Shown here in pieces: positions 17,826-26,604 of a stretch of 64,000 bases of DNA (its first letter is position 1; each line of letters opens with the position of its first letter). The notes under the pieces are model-generated. The model searched no databases and had not been told where the DNA came from. It worked only from the letters and a program-made list of their open reading frames with translations. The DNA comes from Marinobacter salexigens (GTDB lineage: Bacteria > Pseudomonadota > Gammaproteobacteria > Pseudomonadales > Oleiphilaceae). The position numbers and the translations under genes were made by a program. Location: NCBI RefSeq assembly GCF_002806945.1, contig NZ_NIHC01000001.1, positions 682,001 through 746,000 on the forward strand, read 5' to 3'.

Positions 17826-19019
17826 TCAATGCTGATCAGGCCATTGCCAGGGTGGTGCGTCCAATAACCCTTGGCCCACAACAACCGTTTCACCCAGTTC
17901 CTTGTTCAGGGCAATGGAATTGCAGTCACCATCCCTTTCCAGCGTTGCCACTAGCCGTGGTGCGTGGGAGACCACCCAAACCTGAGTCTCCCGCGAGGCA
18001 CGGATAATCAGGCGCCCGAGTGCAGGAAGCAGATCCGGGTGCAGGCTGGTTTCCGGTTCGTTCAGCACCAACAGGGAAGGGGGCCGGGGTGTAAGCAAGG
18101 CAGCCACCAGCAGAAGGTAGCGCAGCGTTCCGTCAGAAAGTTCCGCCTGGTTCAATGGCCGCAAAAGCCCATCCTGAAGAAACTCCAGAACAAAACGATT
18201 CCCCGAGTCTGCAGAGAAGTTTATTGTTGCTCCGGGAAACGCATCCTCAATCGCGTGATACAACGCTTGGCGGTCACCTATCTCATGGATGGTTCGCAGA
18301 GCCGCAACCAGGCTATGGCCATCGTGATCAAGCACAGGGGTTCGTGTGCCTATCTGTGGCGTGCGAATGATGGAATGGGGATCGGTTCTGAACTGATCGT
18401 AGAAGCGCCAGTTGCGGATTGTTTGTCTCACCGCGTGTACTTCAGGCACGGCCACTGGGTCGCTGATTTCGTTGAGGATGCTTTCGTAAGAATTGAGGTG
18501 GGCGTTATACACCTCCCACTTTCGGCCGGAGCGCACTTTTACCACAGGCCCCACGCGGTCGATCAGGCAGCTGCTGGGCCGAAAAACATCCCCCACCCAG
18601 ATGCATTCACGCTTTATTTCCGGGTCGAACTGAAACATGGAGGGGTCTTGGTAGCCGGCGAATCCCTGCGGTGCTGGCATGCCCAGTGAGATAGCGTAGC
18701 TGAATTCTTCACTCGCAAAACCCAGTCTCAGGCGTGAGTTGTGTTTTCGGGCGGAGCCTTGAACAGGCGCGGAACCTTCCCTCATGCCGCTGGTAAAGCT
18801 GTCTGGCCCGGCCCAGAAGGTGTAATCCAGCCCGCCTTCCTGTGCAATCGACGAAATCAGGTTTCCTTTCGCCGCTTCTGCGAGTAGGCGCAGTGATTTG
18901 TACAGGTTGGATTTGCCGCAACCGTTTGGGCCCGTCACCACGTTCAGGCCCGCCAAAGGTGCGGCAACATTCTTCAGACTGCGGTAGTTTGATACTGCGA
19001 ATGCATTGATCATGCTCAC
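17826..19019 (-). CDS. AAA ATPase of the RecF/OLD-like type (AAA_21)
   Basis: 397 residues. Walker A GPNGCGKS is at residues 30-37 after the typical NYRSLKNV strand, and the C-terminal part has LLVLNEPETSLHPDLL (Walker B-like, with N in place of the usual D) and VVSHAPRL, the usual switch. No Toprim or HNH nuclease is attached, so alone it would be an ATPase or regulator. It is the last gene of the five-gene overlapping operon with MotA/MotB-like proteins, and its ATG overlaps the DUF2894 stop by four bases. Confidence 0.8.
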   Translation of the reverse strand: MSMINAFAVSNYRSLKNVAAPLAGLNVVTGPNGCGKSNLYKSLRLLAEAAKGNLISSIAQEGGLDYTFWAGPDSFTSGMREGSAPVQGSARKHNSRLRLGFASEEFSYAISLGMPAPQGFAGYQDPSMFQFDPEIKRECIWVGDVFRPSSCLIDRVGPVVKVRSGRKWEVYNAHLNSYESILNEISDPVAVPEVHAVRQTIRNWRFYDQFRTDPHSIIRTPQIGTRTPVLDHDGHSLVAALRTIHEIGDRQALYHAIEDAFPGATINFSADSGNRFVLEFLQDGLLRPLNQAELSDGTLRYLLLVAALLTPRPPSLLVLNEPETSLHPDLLPALGRLIIRASRETQVWVVSHAPRLVATLERDGDCNSIALNKELGETVVVGQGLLDAPPWQWPDQH

Positions 19020-19645
19020 GAGCCCAGCCCCTTTCGCCCCAACCTTTCCAGCGCCATTAACGTATCCGTGTATTTCACCAGCCGGTTCAAGTATTCCGGT
19101 GACAGCCTTTGCATTTCAGCCATGGCCAGGCTCACCAGGCGGTGAGCGTTCATGGGGCCAGCGTCTTCAGGTGCATTTTCAATGGCATGGCGGACACGGT
19201 CATGGAGGGCTTGCTCGCCACGGCCTGCCGATGCTCTGGCCATGGCTTTTAGCGGCTGACGGGAGCTGGTGGCGGAAGCGTTCTCGGGGGCGCTAGCGCC
19301 TTTTTCGGGCGTGCCAAATACCAGCTGTTCCAAGGCGGAGCGGGGCTGAGTTTGGGGTGCTGACGGGGTTTGATTCAGTCTGTCCAGCAGAGCTGAGAGC
19401 GGCGAAGGGCTGCGGGTCTCAATGGCTTGTGTTTGCTGTTGCGGTACTTCGAATCGTGTTTTGTAGTCTGCAACCGCCTGCTCCAGCTTCTGCCAGTGCC
19501 GGGTGTGCTGCAGGCCTTTCGTTTCCAAGCGCAGCGCCAGGGCTTCCAGGTAACGGAAGTGAGTCGGGTTCATCTGGTCGGCTCCGGCGTTTCGGAGATT
19601 TTCCAGTTGCGGGTGCAAGCTGGTGGCTTCAGCTAACGCATTCAT
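19016..19645 (-). CDS. DUF2894 family protein
   Basis: 209 residues. The opening LENLRNAGADQMNPTHFRYL, and the closing EMQRLSPEYLNRLVKYTDTLMALERL, fit the DUF2894 family; the middle 80 residues are low-complexity and probably disordered. No catalytic motif is visible. It overlaps both neighbours by four bases, between the OmpA/MotB-like protein and the AAA ATPase. Confidence 0.75.
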   Translation of the reverse strand: MNALAEATSLHPQLENLRNAGADQMNPTHFRYLEALALRLETKGLQHTRHWQKLEQAVADYKTRFEVPQQQTQAIETRSPSPLSALLDRLNQTPSAPQTQPRSALEQLVFGTPEKGASAPENASATSSRQPLKAMARASAGRGEQALHDRVRHAIENAPEDAGPMNAHRLVSLAMAEMQRLSPEYLNRLVKYTDTLMALERLGRKGLGS

Positions 19646-20298
19646 TCGTTGTCAGCCTCCGCTTCAATGTTTGCAGGTGCTTGAGGCGCCAGAGGTACGG
19701 TACTGATCTCTACCCGCCGATTCTGAGCTCGGGATTCAGCATCAATATTGGGTACCGCGGGATGGTGTGGACCAAAGGCAGCGGCAAATACCCGGTCGTT
19801 GGGTAGCCCAAGTTCTATTAATGTTCGGGTGACGGTGAGCGCTCTCTGGGCAGACAGCCCCCAGTTGTCTTGGTACCGATTGCCGCTATGCATGGGTAGG
19901 TCATCTGTGAAGCCGCTGATCATCAACAGTTCCTGGTGTTGAGTCAGATAGGTTTGCAGCGGGGTGATGAGGGCTTCCAATACGTCCACACCGTCGGCTT
20001 GCAACTGATCTGAGTTCAGCTCAAACAGCACGTTGCCACTGATACCAATGCGGCCATTCTGAAAGGTCACCAGGCCTTTGGTGAGTGGATCTTCCAGTGC
20101 TTGCTCCAGGGCAATGCGCCGCTGCTCTTCCGCCTCCCGCTTGGCCTTTTCTTCTTCCAAAGATTGGCTCAGTTCCAGCTGAACGCCAATCACCCACACC
20201 AGGATCAGTACCAGAATACCCACCAGCGCTGCCATCAGGTCTGAGAATATCGCCCAGATGGGGGTGGACTGCTGTTCGCCGTCTTCCAGATATTCCAT
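19642..20298 (-). CDS. MotB/OmpA-like inner-membrane protein (ZorB-like)
   Basis: 218 residues. One N-terminal membrane helix (about residues 14-38, FSDLMAALVGILVLILVWVI) carries Asp20 at the place of the MotB proton-path aspartate. A short coiled segment is followed by an OmpA/MotB peptidoglycan-binding domain (ISGFTDDLPMHS, RALTVTRTLIELG, SRAQNRRVEI). With the adjacent MotA-like protein it would form a wall-anchored ion-driven stator. Start is one base inside the MotA-like stop. Confidence 0.82.
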   Translation of the reverse strand: MEYLEDGEQQSTPIWAIFSDLMAALVGILVLILVWVIGVQLELSQSLEEEKAKREAEEQRRIALEQALEDPLTKGLVTFQNGRIGISGNVLFELNSDQLQADGVDVLEALITPLQTYLTQHQELLMISGFTDDLPMHSGNRYQDNWGLSAQRALTVTRTLIELGLPNDRVFAAAFGPHHPAVPNIDAESRAQNRRVEISTVPLAPQAPANIEAEADNE

Positions 20299-22289
20299 TA
20301 ACTGGCTCCACTGGTCTCGGCGTGATTGGCGATCAGGGCCGAAGCCGCATCAATCACATCTTTCTGGGAGCTTACGGAGAGGTCGATGACTTCTCGGGCC
20401 TGGGCAACGTAATAGGCCAGTTGTTCGTCGTGGCGGGTGCCGGCTCCATCCAGTGCTTTCTGGATGTTAGTCAGGCTTTCCTGCAGCTGAGTGTTGGACG
20501 CGCTGAACATTTCCACTGCGGCAAGGAAGGATTCGCTGAGGGCGCCGACTTCCTGGCTGCTGCCGGTGATATCTTCGCCCAGTTTGCCGAGTTGCTGGCT
20601 TTGTTCCTGAATCAAAGTGTTGAAGCGTTCGCTGATGCCTGTGAGGGTCTCACCTGCGCCGCTGATAAGGGAATCCACGGCCTGGCGTTGGCTGTCTGCA
20701 TTGCTGCGCTGGGATTCCAGGAGGCTGTCCAGTTCCTGAACCAGCCGCTGACGCTCTTCCAGTAACTGGTTTTCGCGCTCGCTGTTGCGTGTCATTTCGC
20801 TTTGCAGTTGCGAGATCACCTGTGCTGCGGCCTTTGGAGTTTCCGACGCGGTTTCTATCAAACGGGTCATGGGGGCTTCCAAGCCTACGCCCAATTCGGT
20901 CAGGTGTTTGGTGACTGTTGCTTCCAGCTGAGCCAGGCGCTCATTAGCTGCGTCGCCTCGGGCTGCTTCTTGCTCATGCAGTTGAGAAAGCTGCTCGCTG
21001 ATGCGGGTGATGAGAGCATCCAGGCCTTGCTGCTGATGAGAGGCAAGCTTGGCGCTTTCTTCACGGAAGTGGGCTTGGTATTCCTGCAGGGTGCTTTGCA
21101 GATTGGTTGTCAGCTTTTCAGCGGTTTGCTGTTGCTGCTCTACACCAGACTGCCACTGTTGCGCGGTTTGCTCAGTTGCCTGCTGTACCTGTTCCAACAG
21201 TTGTTGCTGAGCCTGCTGGGAAGTTTCCTGCAGGGCTTTGTTGTGTTCAGCCGAGGCCTGTTGCTGAGCCAGAAGATTCTGCTGCCAGTTATCACCCGCC
21301 TCTTGGGTGGTTTTCTGGAAGCTTTCTGTGAGTTCAGCAAGCTGCTGCTTGGTGGTGGCAGACCAGTCTTCATGCAGTTTACCAGCGCTGGACTGCAGGC
21401 TTGCCATGGCTTCGGTAACGATCGGCTCTATGCGTTCAGCGGTCAGGCGGCTGCTCGATTCCAGAGCTTTCTCAAGAGAATCAGCCACAGACGTGGCTAA
21501 GGTCTGGTAGTGGCCGCCAACGGTGGTGTGGAACTCTTGCTGGTTTCGGGTAAGGGACTCTTCCAGCTGCTTGCCTAATTGCTCCATGCGGGCGGTCATG
21601 GATTCCATGGCGGTGGCCATTCGGGGCAGGGCATCCGCCTGGGTTTCCAGTGCTTTGAACGCCTGTTGGCGCTGATGATCAGCCGACAGGTGATGTAATC
21701 GTTGGCGCAGGGTTTTATCCAGCTGGCGGGACACCTGCAACAATTCTCGGCGGCTGAGGGTGGAGGCCAGCCCCAGCATGGCAGAAGCTGCCACACCGGC
21801 AATAGACGTGCCGAAGGCCAAGCTTAATCCGGCAATAGGGGCAGCCAAAGCACTGCGAATCACACTGAGTTCGGTGCTGCCATCCAGGGCAGATGCCGCG
21901 CCGCTCAAGGTCACAATCATGCCGGCAAAGGTGCCCAGCAAGCCAAGCATAACCAATAGCCCAACTAGGTAGGGTGTGAATTGTGGGCTTGGCAGTGCAG
22001 CAAAGTGCCCATCAATGCGCCTCTGTACTGAAAATTGCACCTGCTCCGGCAGGCCAGAGAGCCAGCTTGTCACTTGTTCGTGGCTTTCCGGTGTGGTGCT
22101 GAGTTTATGCTGTAGTTTCCGGGTTGTGCCCCGGAACCCCAGCAACTCAACAAAGCCCAGCGTATAGACCGCAGCAATGATCACCGTGACGGACAGTGCC
22201 AGCAGGTCAGAGCCTAAAAAGCGCTGGCCAATCCAGGCCGTTACCGTCAGCCCTATGGCAAAAGCGAGAAAGAAGAAAAGTCTGCTCAT
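20298..22289 (-). CDS. MotA-like protein with long coiled-coil tail (DUF802, ZorA-like)
   Basis: 663 residues. Four hydrophobic helices lie near residues 4-22, 29-51, 105-130 and 147-177, with the MotA/ExbB/TolQ-type LLGTFAGM around 117-124 and PIAGLSLAFGTSIAGV at 151-166. Residues 185-640 are an almost continuous glutamine- and glutamate-rich coiled coil that projects to the cytosol, with tail motifs of the DUF802 type. This matches the ZorA architecture of Zorya, in which the tail is proposed to pass the signal to effectors. It overlaps its neighbours by four and one bases. Confidence 0.8.
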   Translation of the reverse strand: MSRLFFFLAFAIGLTVTAWIGQRFLGSDLLALSVTVIIAAVYTLGFVELLGFRGTTRKLQHKLSTTPESHEQVTSWLSGLPEQVQFSVQRRIDGHFAALPSPQFTPYLVGLLVMLGLLGTFAGMIVTLSGAASALDGSTELSVIRSALAAPIAGLSLAFGTSIAGVAASAMLGLASTLSRRELLQVSRQLDKTLRQRLHHLSADHQRQQAFKALETQADALPRMATAMESMTARMEQLGKQLEESLTRNQQEFHTTVGGHYQTLATSVADSLEKALESSSRLTAERIEPIVTEAMASLQSSAGKLHEDWSATTKQQLAELTESFQKTTQEAGDNWQQNLLAQQQASAEHNKALQETSQQAQQQLLEQVQQATEQTAQQWQSGVEQQQQTAEKLTTNLQSTLQEYQAHFREESAKLASHQQQGLDALITRISEQLSQLHEQEAARGDAANERLAQLEATVTKHLTELGVGLEAPMTRLIETASETPKAAAQVISQLQSEMTRNSERENQLLEERQRLVQELDSLLESQRSNADSQRQAVDSLISGAGETLTGISERFNTLIQEQSQQLGKLGEDITGSSQEVGALSESFLAAVEMFSASNTQLQESLTNIQKALDGAGTRHDEQLAYYVAQAREVIDLSVSSQKDVIDAASALIANHAETSGAS

Positions 22290-22993
22290 GGAGAATCCAT
22301 TACCTCGTTGTGGCAGGCCTCAAGTAATCCCAGTACCGGCTCCAGCCGAACATCCAGTTCAGCGAGCAAAAGATTCTGCGCTTCTTCGCAGTAACGGTGG
22401 AGCCAGTCATCCGGCGCAATGCCGGTTTCATGGGAGAGTTCAGAGGTTGTCTGTTCTGCGGAAGAAAGCGCGTGGAATCGCTGCTCCAGCACTTTGGAAA
22501 TATGGGAGAAACACTGGCTGGTGTACCCGGCCATCGCGTGGTCGAAGGTTGCATCCAGCTCTGCCAGCCTGGCCAGATTCTGGCTGTGATCCTTCATCGC
22601 TTTTCGGGTTTTGTCCCGAAGCTGCCGGCTGGCGGCGGTCACTCTGCGTTGCAGGGTGAGCCAAGTGTTCAGCCAGGGCTCAACATCCACTTCGTTGGCA
22701 GGCTCAATATCATCGCCGTACTGTTTGATTTTGCGTATCAACGCTGTGCGAGTGGTGGCCAGTTCCTGAATGATTCGTTCAAACGTTGACCCCTGATCCA
22801 TGCCCGGATGGCGGGCCCGGAAGGCAATCGCGGAATCCAGCACCAGGGTGTCTGAAAGCCCAAACAGTCGTCCCAGCCGTTCGCCGCAACAGGGCAGCGG
22901 GCCGTCCGCAAGCGGCGCCCCGGATTGAGCAAGCAGCTGCAGCAGCCTGGGCGGTGTAACCCCGGCAGAATGTGAGGGTGTTTGAGTCATCAA
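22286..22993 (-). CDS. DUF3348 family protein
   Basis: 235 residues. The N-terminus (VTPPRLLQLLAQSG...GERLGRLFGLSDTLVLD) and the helical remainder fit DUF3348. No signal peptide, membrane helix or catalytic motif is seen. It is the first gene of the overlapping operon and is therefore translated with the MotA-like protein. I recall DUF3348, DUF802, OmpA and DUF2894 as a recurring neighbourhood in proteobacteria, without an assigned role. Confidence 0.75.
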   Translation of the reverse strand: MMTQTPSHSAGVTPPRLLQLLAQSGAPLADGPLPCCGERLGRLFGLSDTLVLDSAIAFRARHPGMDQGSTFERIIQELATTRTALIRKIKQYGDDIEPANEVDVEPWLNTWLTLQRRVTAASRQLRDKTRKAMKDHSQNLARLAELDATFDHAMAGYTSQCFSHISKVLEQRFHALSSAEQTTSELSHETGIAPDDWLHRYCEEAQNLLLAELDVRLEPVLGLLEACHNEVMDSP

Positions 22994-23100
22994 ATAATCG
23001 CGTACAGATTGGGATATCTGAGTGAATTTTGAGCTTTCAGGGGCGACTATTCTAAAGGGAAAGGTGGGGGAATGATAATGGCTGAGTTGCCGAAAAGAAC

Positions 23101-23127
23101 GCGCCTGAACCGCTAGGGTTCAGGCGC
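23101..23127 (-). terminator. Terminator after the peroxiredoxin gene
   Basis: An eleven-pair perfect stem (23101-23111 with 23117-23127) stands just past the stop of the minus-strand peroxiredoxin gene; on the minus strand it is followed by GTTCTTTT. Confidence 0.75.
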
Positions 23128-23150
23128 GAATGCACTTGGCCTGGTGATTA

Positions 23151-23885
23151 TTACTTGGCCAGCAAAGCCTCTAATTCATCGGCGCCGCCAATTAGCTTGC
23201 CATCGATAAAGACTTGCGGAGTAGTGCCTCGGCCGGTTACAGCCTGCAGGGTGCTGTATGACAAGCCACCACTGCCCAGAGCAATCTCTTCATACTTGAA
23301 ACCTTTATCCTGCAGCAGCACTTTGGCGCGGGTGCAATGAGGGCATCCGGTTTTTGTGAAGAGGCTTACCCGTGCCGGCAGGGTTGCATCTGGCTTGATG
23401 TAATTGAGCATGGTGTCGGCATCGGACACTTCAAACGGGTCACCAGGCTTGTCTGGCTCAATGAACATCTTCTCGATAGTGCCATCCTTTACCAGCATGG
23501 AATAGCGCCAGCTGCGGTCGCCAAACCCTATGTCGCTCTTGCTGACCAGCATGCCCATTTCACGGGAGAAGTCGCCGTTACCGTCAGGCAGAAACTCGAT
23601 GTTGTCAGCGTGCTGATCTTCAGCCCAAGCCTGCATCACGAAAGGATCGTTCACCGATAAGCAGATCACCCGATCTACGCCCAACTCTTTGAATACCGGT
23701 GCTAGCTCGTTGTAGCGCGGCAAGTGAGTGCTTGAACAGGTTGGTGTAAACGCGCCTGGTAAAGCGAATACAATGACTGTTTGGCCGTTGAATAGTTCGT
23801 CGCTGGTTACTGTTTTCCATTCGTTGTCATGACGAATAGGAAACGAAACCTGAGGGACTTTCTTGCCTTCTGATGAACTTAACAT
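23151..23885 (-). CDS. Hybrid peroxiredoxin-glutaredoxin (Prx5-Grx)
   Basis: 244 residues from ATG 23885, chosen because CAGGGAA precedes it; a longer frame to 23942 lacks a site. The first 160 residues are a Prx5-type peroxiredoxin with the peroxidatic cysteine in FTPTCSS (Cys50). The last 80 residues are a glutaredoxin with a CPHC active site and the TPQVFIDGKLIGG glutathione-binding part. Such fusions reduce peroxides with glutathione in one protein. A terminator follows. Confidence 0.92.
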   Translation of the reverse strand: MLSSSEGKKVPQVSFPIRHDNEWKTVTSDELFNGQTVIVFALPGAFTPTCSSTHLPRYNELAPVFKELGVDRVICLSVNDPFVMQAWAEDQHADNIEFLPDGNGDFSREMGMLVSKSDIGFGDRSWRYSMLVKDGTIEKMFIEPDKPGDPFEVSDADTMLNYIKPDATLPARVSLFTKTGCPHCTRAKVLLQDKGFKYEEIALGSGGLSYSTLQAVTGRGTTPQVFIDGKLIGGADELEALLAK

Positions 23886-24105
23886 TTTAAATTCCCTGAA
23901 GTTGGTGGGTTCTGTGCAACAATGAAACTGTATCCTAATCAACAGCCTCTGGACACAGGAGATTCTCTGGAAGACCTACGGAACGGATCTCGTAAACCCC
24001 GACCCGGGTTTCTGGAATGAAGAGAATAAATGGGGTTCGCCACTGAATTATGTTCGGCTACTCCCTGTAACAGGAGCTGGGAGGGCGGAGCACTGTCAAT
24101 GAATC

Positions 24106-24126
24106 AAAAAGGGCTGAGCGCCTCAG
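24106..24126 (-). terminator. Weak rho-independent terminator
   Basis: Five-pair stem CTGAG/CTCAG (24114-24118 with 24122-24126) followed on the minus strand by CCC and five T. It lies 19 bases after the end of the membrane-protein gene 24145-24699. Confidence 0.45.
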
Positions 24127-24144
24127 GGAACGACGCCACGTGGT

Positions 24145-24699
24145 TTATAGTATTTCCTCAATCGGGTAGACATACTGCAGGTACAGATAGAAGAACAACA
24201 GCGAGATCACCAGGATGATCACACCCAGTACCGGTGAACTGACCTTGATGCCTGAGGTCGAGGCTTCCAGCGTGGAGACGCCCCGATTCCCTTCCTTGTC
24301 GGTCGTTTTCAGGTCTGCCCGGAACTGCAGCCATGAAAAATAGATGCCGGCACCAACCAGGACGATCACAACGACAAAGATGATCCTGGATGACAACAAT
24401 TGCCACTCAAATACTCGCTTACGGTGGTCGTATCCTTCCGTGCGGTAGTCGTAGTAGGCCTTGAGGGCGGCCTGCATGGCAGCGCGCCCTTCGGCGTCCA
24501 ATAACTCGCCAGAGATCACCGCCGGGGCCTGCAGTGGTTCGAAGCTGTTCTGATTGTCTTCCGCTTCGAGGGCGGCCTCCATAGCATCAATCCGTGACGT
24601 ATCGGCCGGTTCGGGGCTGTTTTCACGGTCCTCGCCCCAGGTAATCGACAGGGGACCTAACAACAAGCCACTTACGATTAATGCATGCCAAAGTCGCAC
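24145..24699 (-). CDS. Inner-membrane protein, unknown function
   Basis: 184 residues. An N-terminal signal-like helix (LIVSGLLLGPLSITWG) is followed by a charged helical domain, then two membrane helices at about residues 107-125 and 156-176. No family was recognised. The start overlaps the stop of the CARDB protein gene by one base (TAATG type), so the two make a pair. Confidence 0.65.
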   Translation of the reverse strand: MRLWHALIVSGLLLGPLSITWGEDRENSPEPADTSRIDAMEAALEAEDNQNSFEPLQAPAVISGELLDAEGRAAMQAALKAYYDYRTEGYDHRKRVFEWQLLSSRIIFVVVIVLVGAGIYFSWLQFRADLKTTDKEGNRGVSTLEASTSGIKVSSPVLGVIILVISLLFFYLYLQYVYPIEEIL

Positions 24700-25715
24700 T
24701 ATTCATCGCCCTCCAGGGCGGTCAGGAACTGGATACTGCGTAGGCGCCAGTTGATACGCTGGTAATAGTCTTTGTCGGCTTCGGTTTGCTGGAAGGCTGC
24801 GAATTCAGCGTCGGTCAGGATGTTTCTGAGGATGGCCAGCAGGTCGCTGGAAAGGAAGCTTCCCCAGTCGTTCAATGCCTCGGGCAGCTCCGGCAGATCG
24901 GCGCCCTGAACCTGGAGGGCTATGGGAGACATTACGGTGCCATCCGGACTGACGTATGCAACCAGACCGTCCGGCCTCAGGTGCCGTTGTGAACCATCCG
25001 GCCATTTCAGGACAATAGACCCGTCTTCAAGAATGGTTCGTGTTGCGTCGGATGTGTCGACCGGCGTCTCCGGCGTGACAGGAGGCGGGCCAAGGTTGCC
25101 CCGCTCCGGCCCGATGATGCCTAGCTCCAGGTCTCGGTGTTCGGGCAGGAGTACCTCAAACCTAGGCAGGGTTGGAATCAGTCTGGGGGACAGATTGATT
25201 GAAAGGCTTTGGCAATGAGTATTGTTGTCTTCACTTTCTTCCCGGATTTTATCTCCCGGGTCTATACGGGCGCAGAGCTGATAGCGGCCGGGTGGAATGT
25301 CTGTTGGCAGTATTGCGGAGCTGACATAGTGTGCGCGTTGCCGCGGAGGCAAATCATCGGTATTGCTGACGCGCCCACCCTTGAGCAGCACGCCATCGAA
25401 GTAGTGTTCATCGTAACGGGCATAGCCAGTGGGCATGGAGTTGCGGGTGATAAAAATGTCGATCATATAGCCGTTGCTGGACGATCGAGTCCCTTGGGCT
25501 ATGCGATCACCGCGGTTTATGACATTCAAGGTAAGGGAAGCGCTGATGTCTTCGCCGGCGTTTGCGTTGCCCGGCGCTTCAAGCCCGATCATCAGGTCTG
25601 CCCGCGCCCAGGTCAGTGCAGGCAGAACGGAAAAACCGACAATCATCGTTAGGTATACGCACCAGGGCGGCCGATCCTGGATAGCCGTTCGCGGCGGGCA
25701 TCGAGTACGCGTCAT
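24699..25715 (-). CDS. Secreted CARDB-domain protein
   Basis: 338 residues. A basic N-terminus and a hydrophobic segment (TMIVGFSVLPALTWA) act as export signal. The CARDB-type beta-sandwich is indicated by ANAGEDISASLTLNVINRGDR, DIPPGRYQLCARIDPGDKIREESEDNN and HCQSLSINL. The C-terminal half has a short tandem of WPDGSQRHLRPDG and SPDGTVMSP and an alpha-helical end. Likely a periplasmic adhesion or carbohydrate-binding role with its membrane partner, but this is inference. Confidence 0.65.
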   Translation of the reverse strand: MTRTRCPPRTAIQDRPPWCVYLTMIVGFSVLPALTWARADLMIGLEAPGNANAGEDISASLTLNVINRGDRIAQGTRSSSNGYMIDIFITRNSMPTGYARYDEHYFDGVLLKGGRVSNTDDLPPRQRAHYVSSAILPTDIPPGRYQLCARIDPGDKIREESEDNNTHCQSLSINLSPRLIPTLPRFEVLLPEHRDLELGIIGPERGNLGPPPVTPETPVDTSDATRTILEDGSIVLKWPDGSQRHLRPDGLVAYVSPDGTVMSPIALQVQGADLPELPEALNDWGSFLSSDLLAILRNILTDAEFAAFQQTEADKDYYQRINWRLRSIQFLTALEGDE

Positions 25716-25863
25716 CCGGCATCTCCCTGCATGGGGGCAAAGTAAGACTGCCTGTACACTCAGCTTAGTAACAAAACAGAAGGAGTGCCATCAGGCGTTC
25801 ATTAAACCGGGTGTTGCACTTAGAGTTGGAAACCGCCCTGGCAGGCTGCCAACGTGTTGTCAT

Positions 25864-26361
25864 TCAGCCGGCAGGCGACCATAGGTTTTGCAGCGGGCCA
25901 AGTAATGAGGAGCCAACCCCTTGGTCTCCCAGGAACCCCATAATAATCGGTACAAATTGCTGGATCATGGCGCTGTCCATACCCAGCATTGAGAAGGCTG
26001 ACTGCACCTCGCTCATGGACGAAATATTGGAAAGCAGGCTTTCGCTCAGACTGCTGTCTCCTCCCAATAGGCTGGAGAGGCCAGAGGCTTTGCTGGTCAA
26101 AGAGCTCATAGTGCCGGCTCCAAGCTCGTTTTTTGCCAACTGCAATAAAGCACCGGTACCACCAACTGCCTGAGTTTCGGTGATTCCAAGCTGATTCTGA
26201 AGTGAGCCGACCAGTTGTTGAGCTTCGCCAGTGACTTCCGTTGCTGAAGATAGGGCTTGTGTCCCGTTTGATAAGGCATCATTCAAGCTGAAAGCGCTGG
26301 CGGTCGGTGCCAGTAAATAGATGCTTGAAACAAAAAGGAACTGTTTGAGAATGGCGTTCAT
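25864..26361 (-). CDS. DUF2780 (VcgC/VcgE-like) secreted protein
   Basis: 165 residues from ATG 26361, which has AGGACG upstream; a start at 26400 is less likely. A signal peptide (FLFVSSIYLLAPTASA) is followed by a helical, Ser/Gly/Leu-rich domain (LVGSLQNQLGITETQAVGGTGALLQLAKNEL) typical of DUF2780. Function unknown. A hairpin with T-rich flanks lies in its probable leader. Confidence 0.75.
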   Translation of the reverse strand: MNAILKQFLFVSSIYLLAPTASAFSLNDALSNGTQALSSATEVTGEAQQLVGSLQNQLGITETQAVGGTGALLQLAKNELGAGTMSSLTSKASGLSSLLGGDSSLSESLLSNISSMSEVQSAFSMLGMDSAMIQQFVPIIMGFLGDQGVGSSLLGPLQNLWSPAG

Positions 26362-26443
26362 GGTCACGTCCTGCGAGGTGTTTTCTGGAAATTGCAGCAT
26401 TATATATTGGGGGTTTGAGGCAAAATAAAAGTGCAGAGTACGA

Positions 26444-26477
26444 AAAAGCCTCGAATCTGATACTTCGGGTTTTTTTG
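26444..26477. terminator. Bidirectional terminator-like hairpin in the DUF2780/M15 divergent region
   Basis: CCTCGAA at 26449-26455 can pair with TTCGGG at 26464-26469. A run of seven T follows on the plus strand and AAAAA precedes it, giving T on the minus strand. It lies upstream of both flanking genes, so it cannot end either one; a leader attenuator is possible. Confidence 0.4.
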
Positions 26478-26604
26478 TTGTTGGAAACTGAGCTTGTGCT
26501 CAGCTTTGACTGAAAATGATATATTCTGAAGTTATAGGGCCCAGAGAAAGTGGTAATTTGTGGTCGGGCATTGCTACCACCAAGGATCACCCGGGAGGTT
26601 CAGG

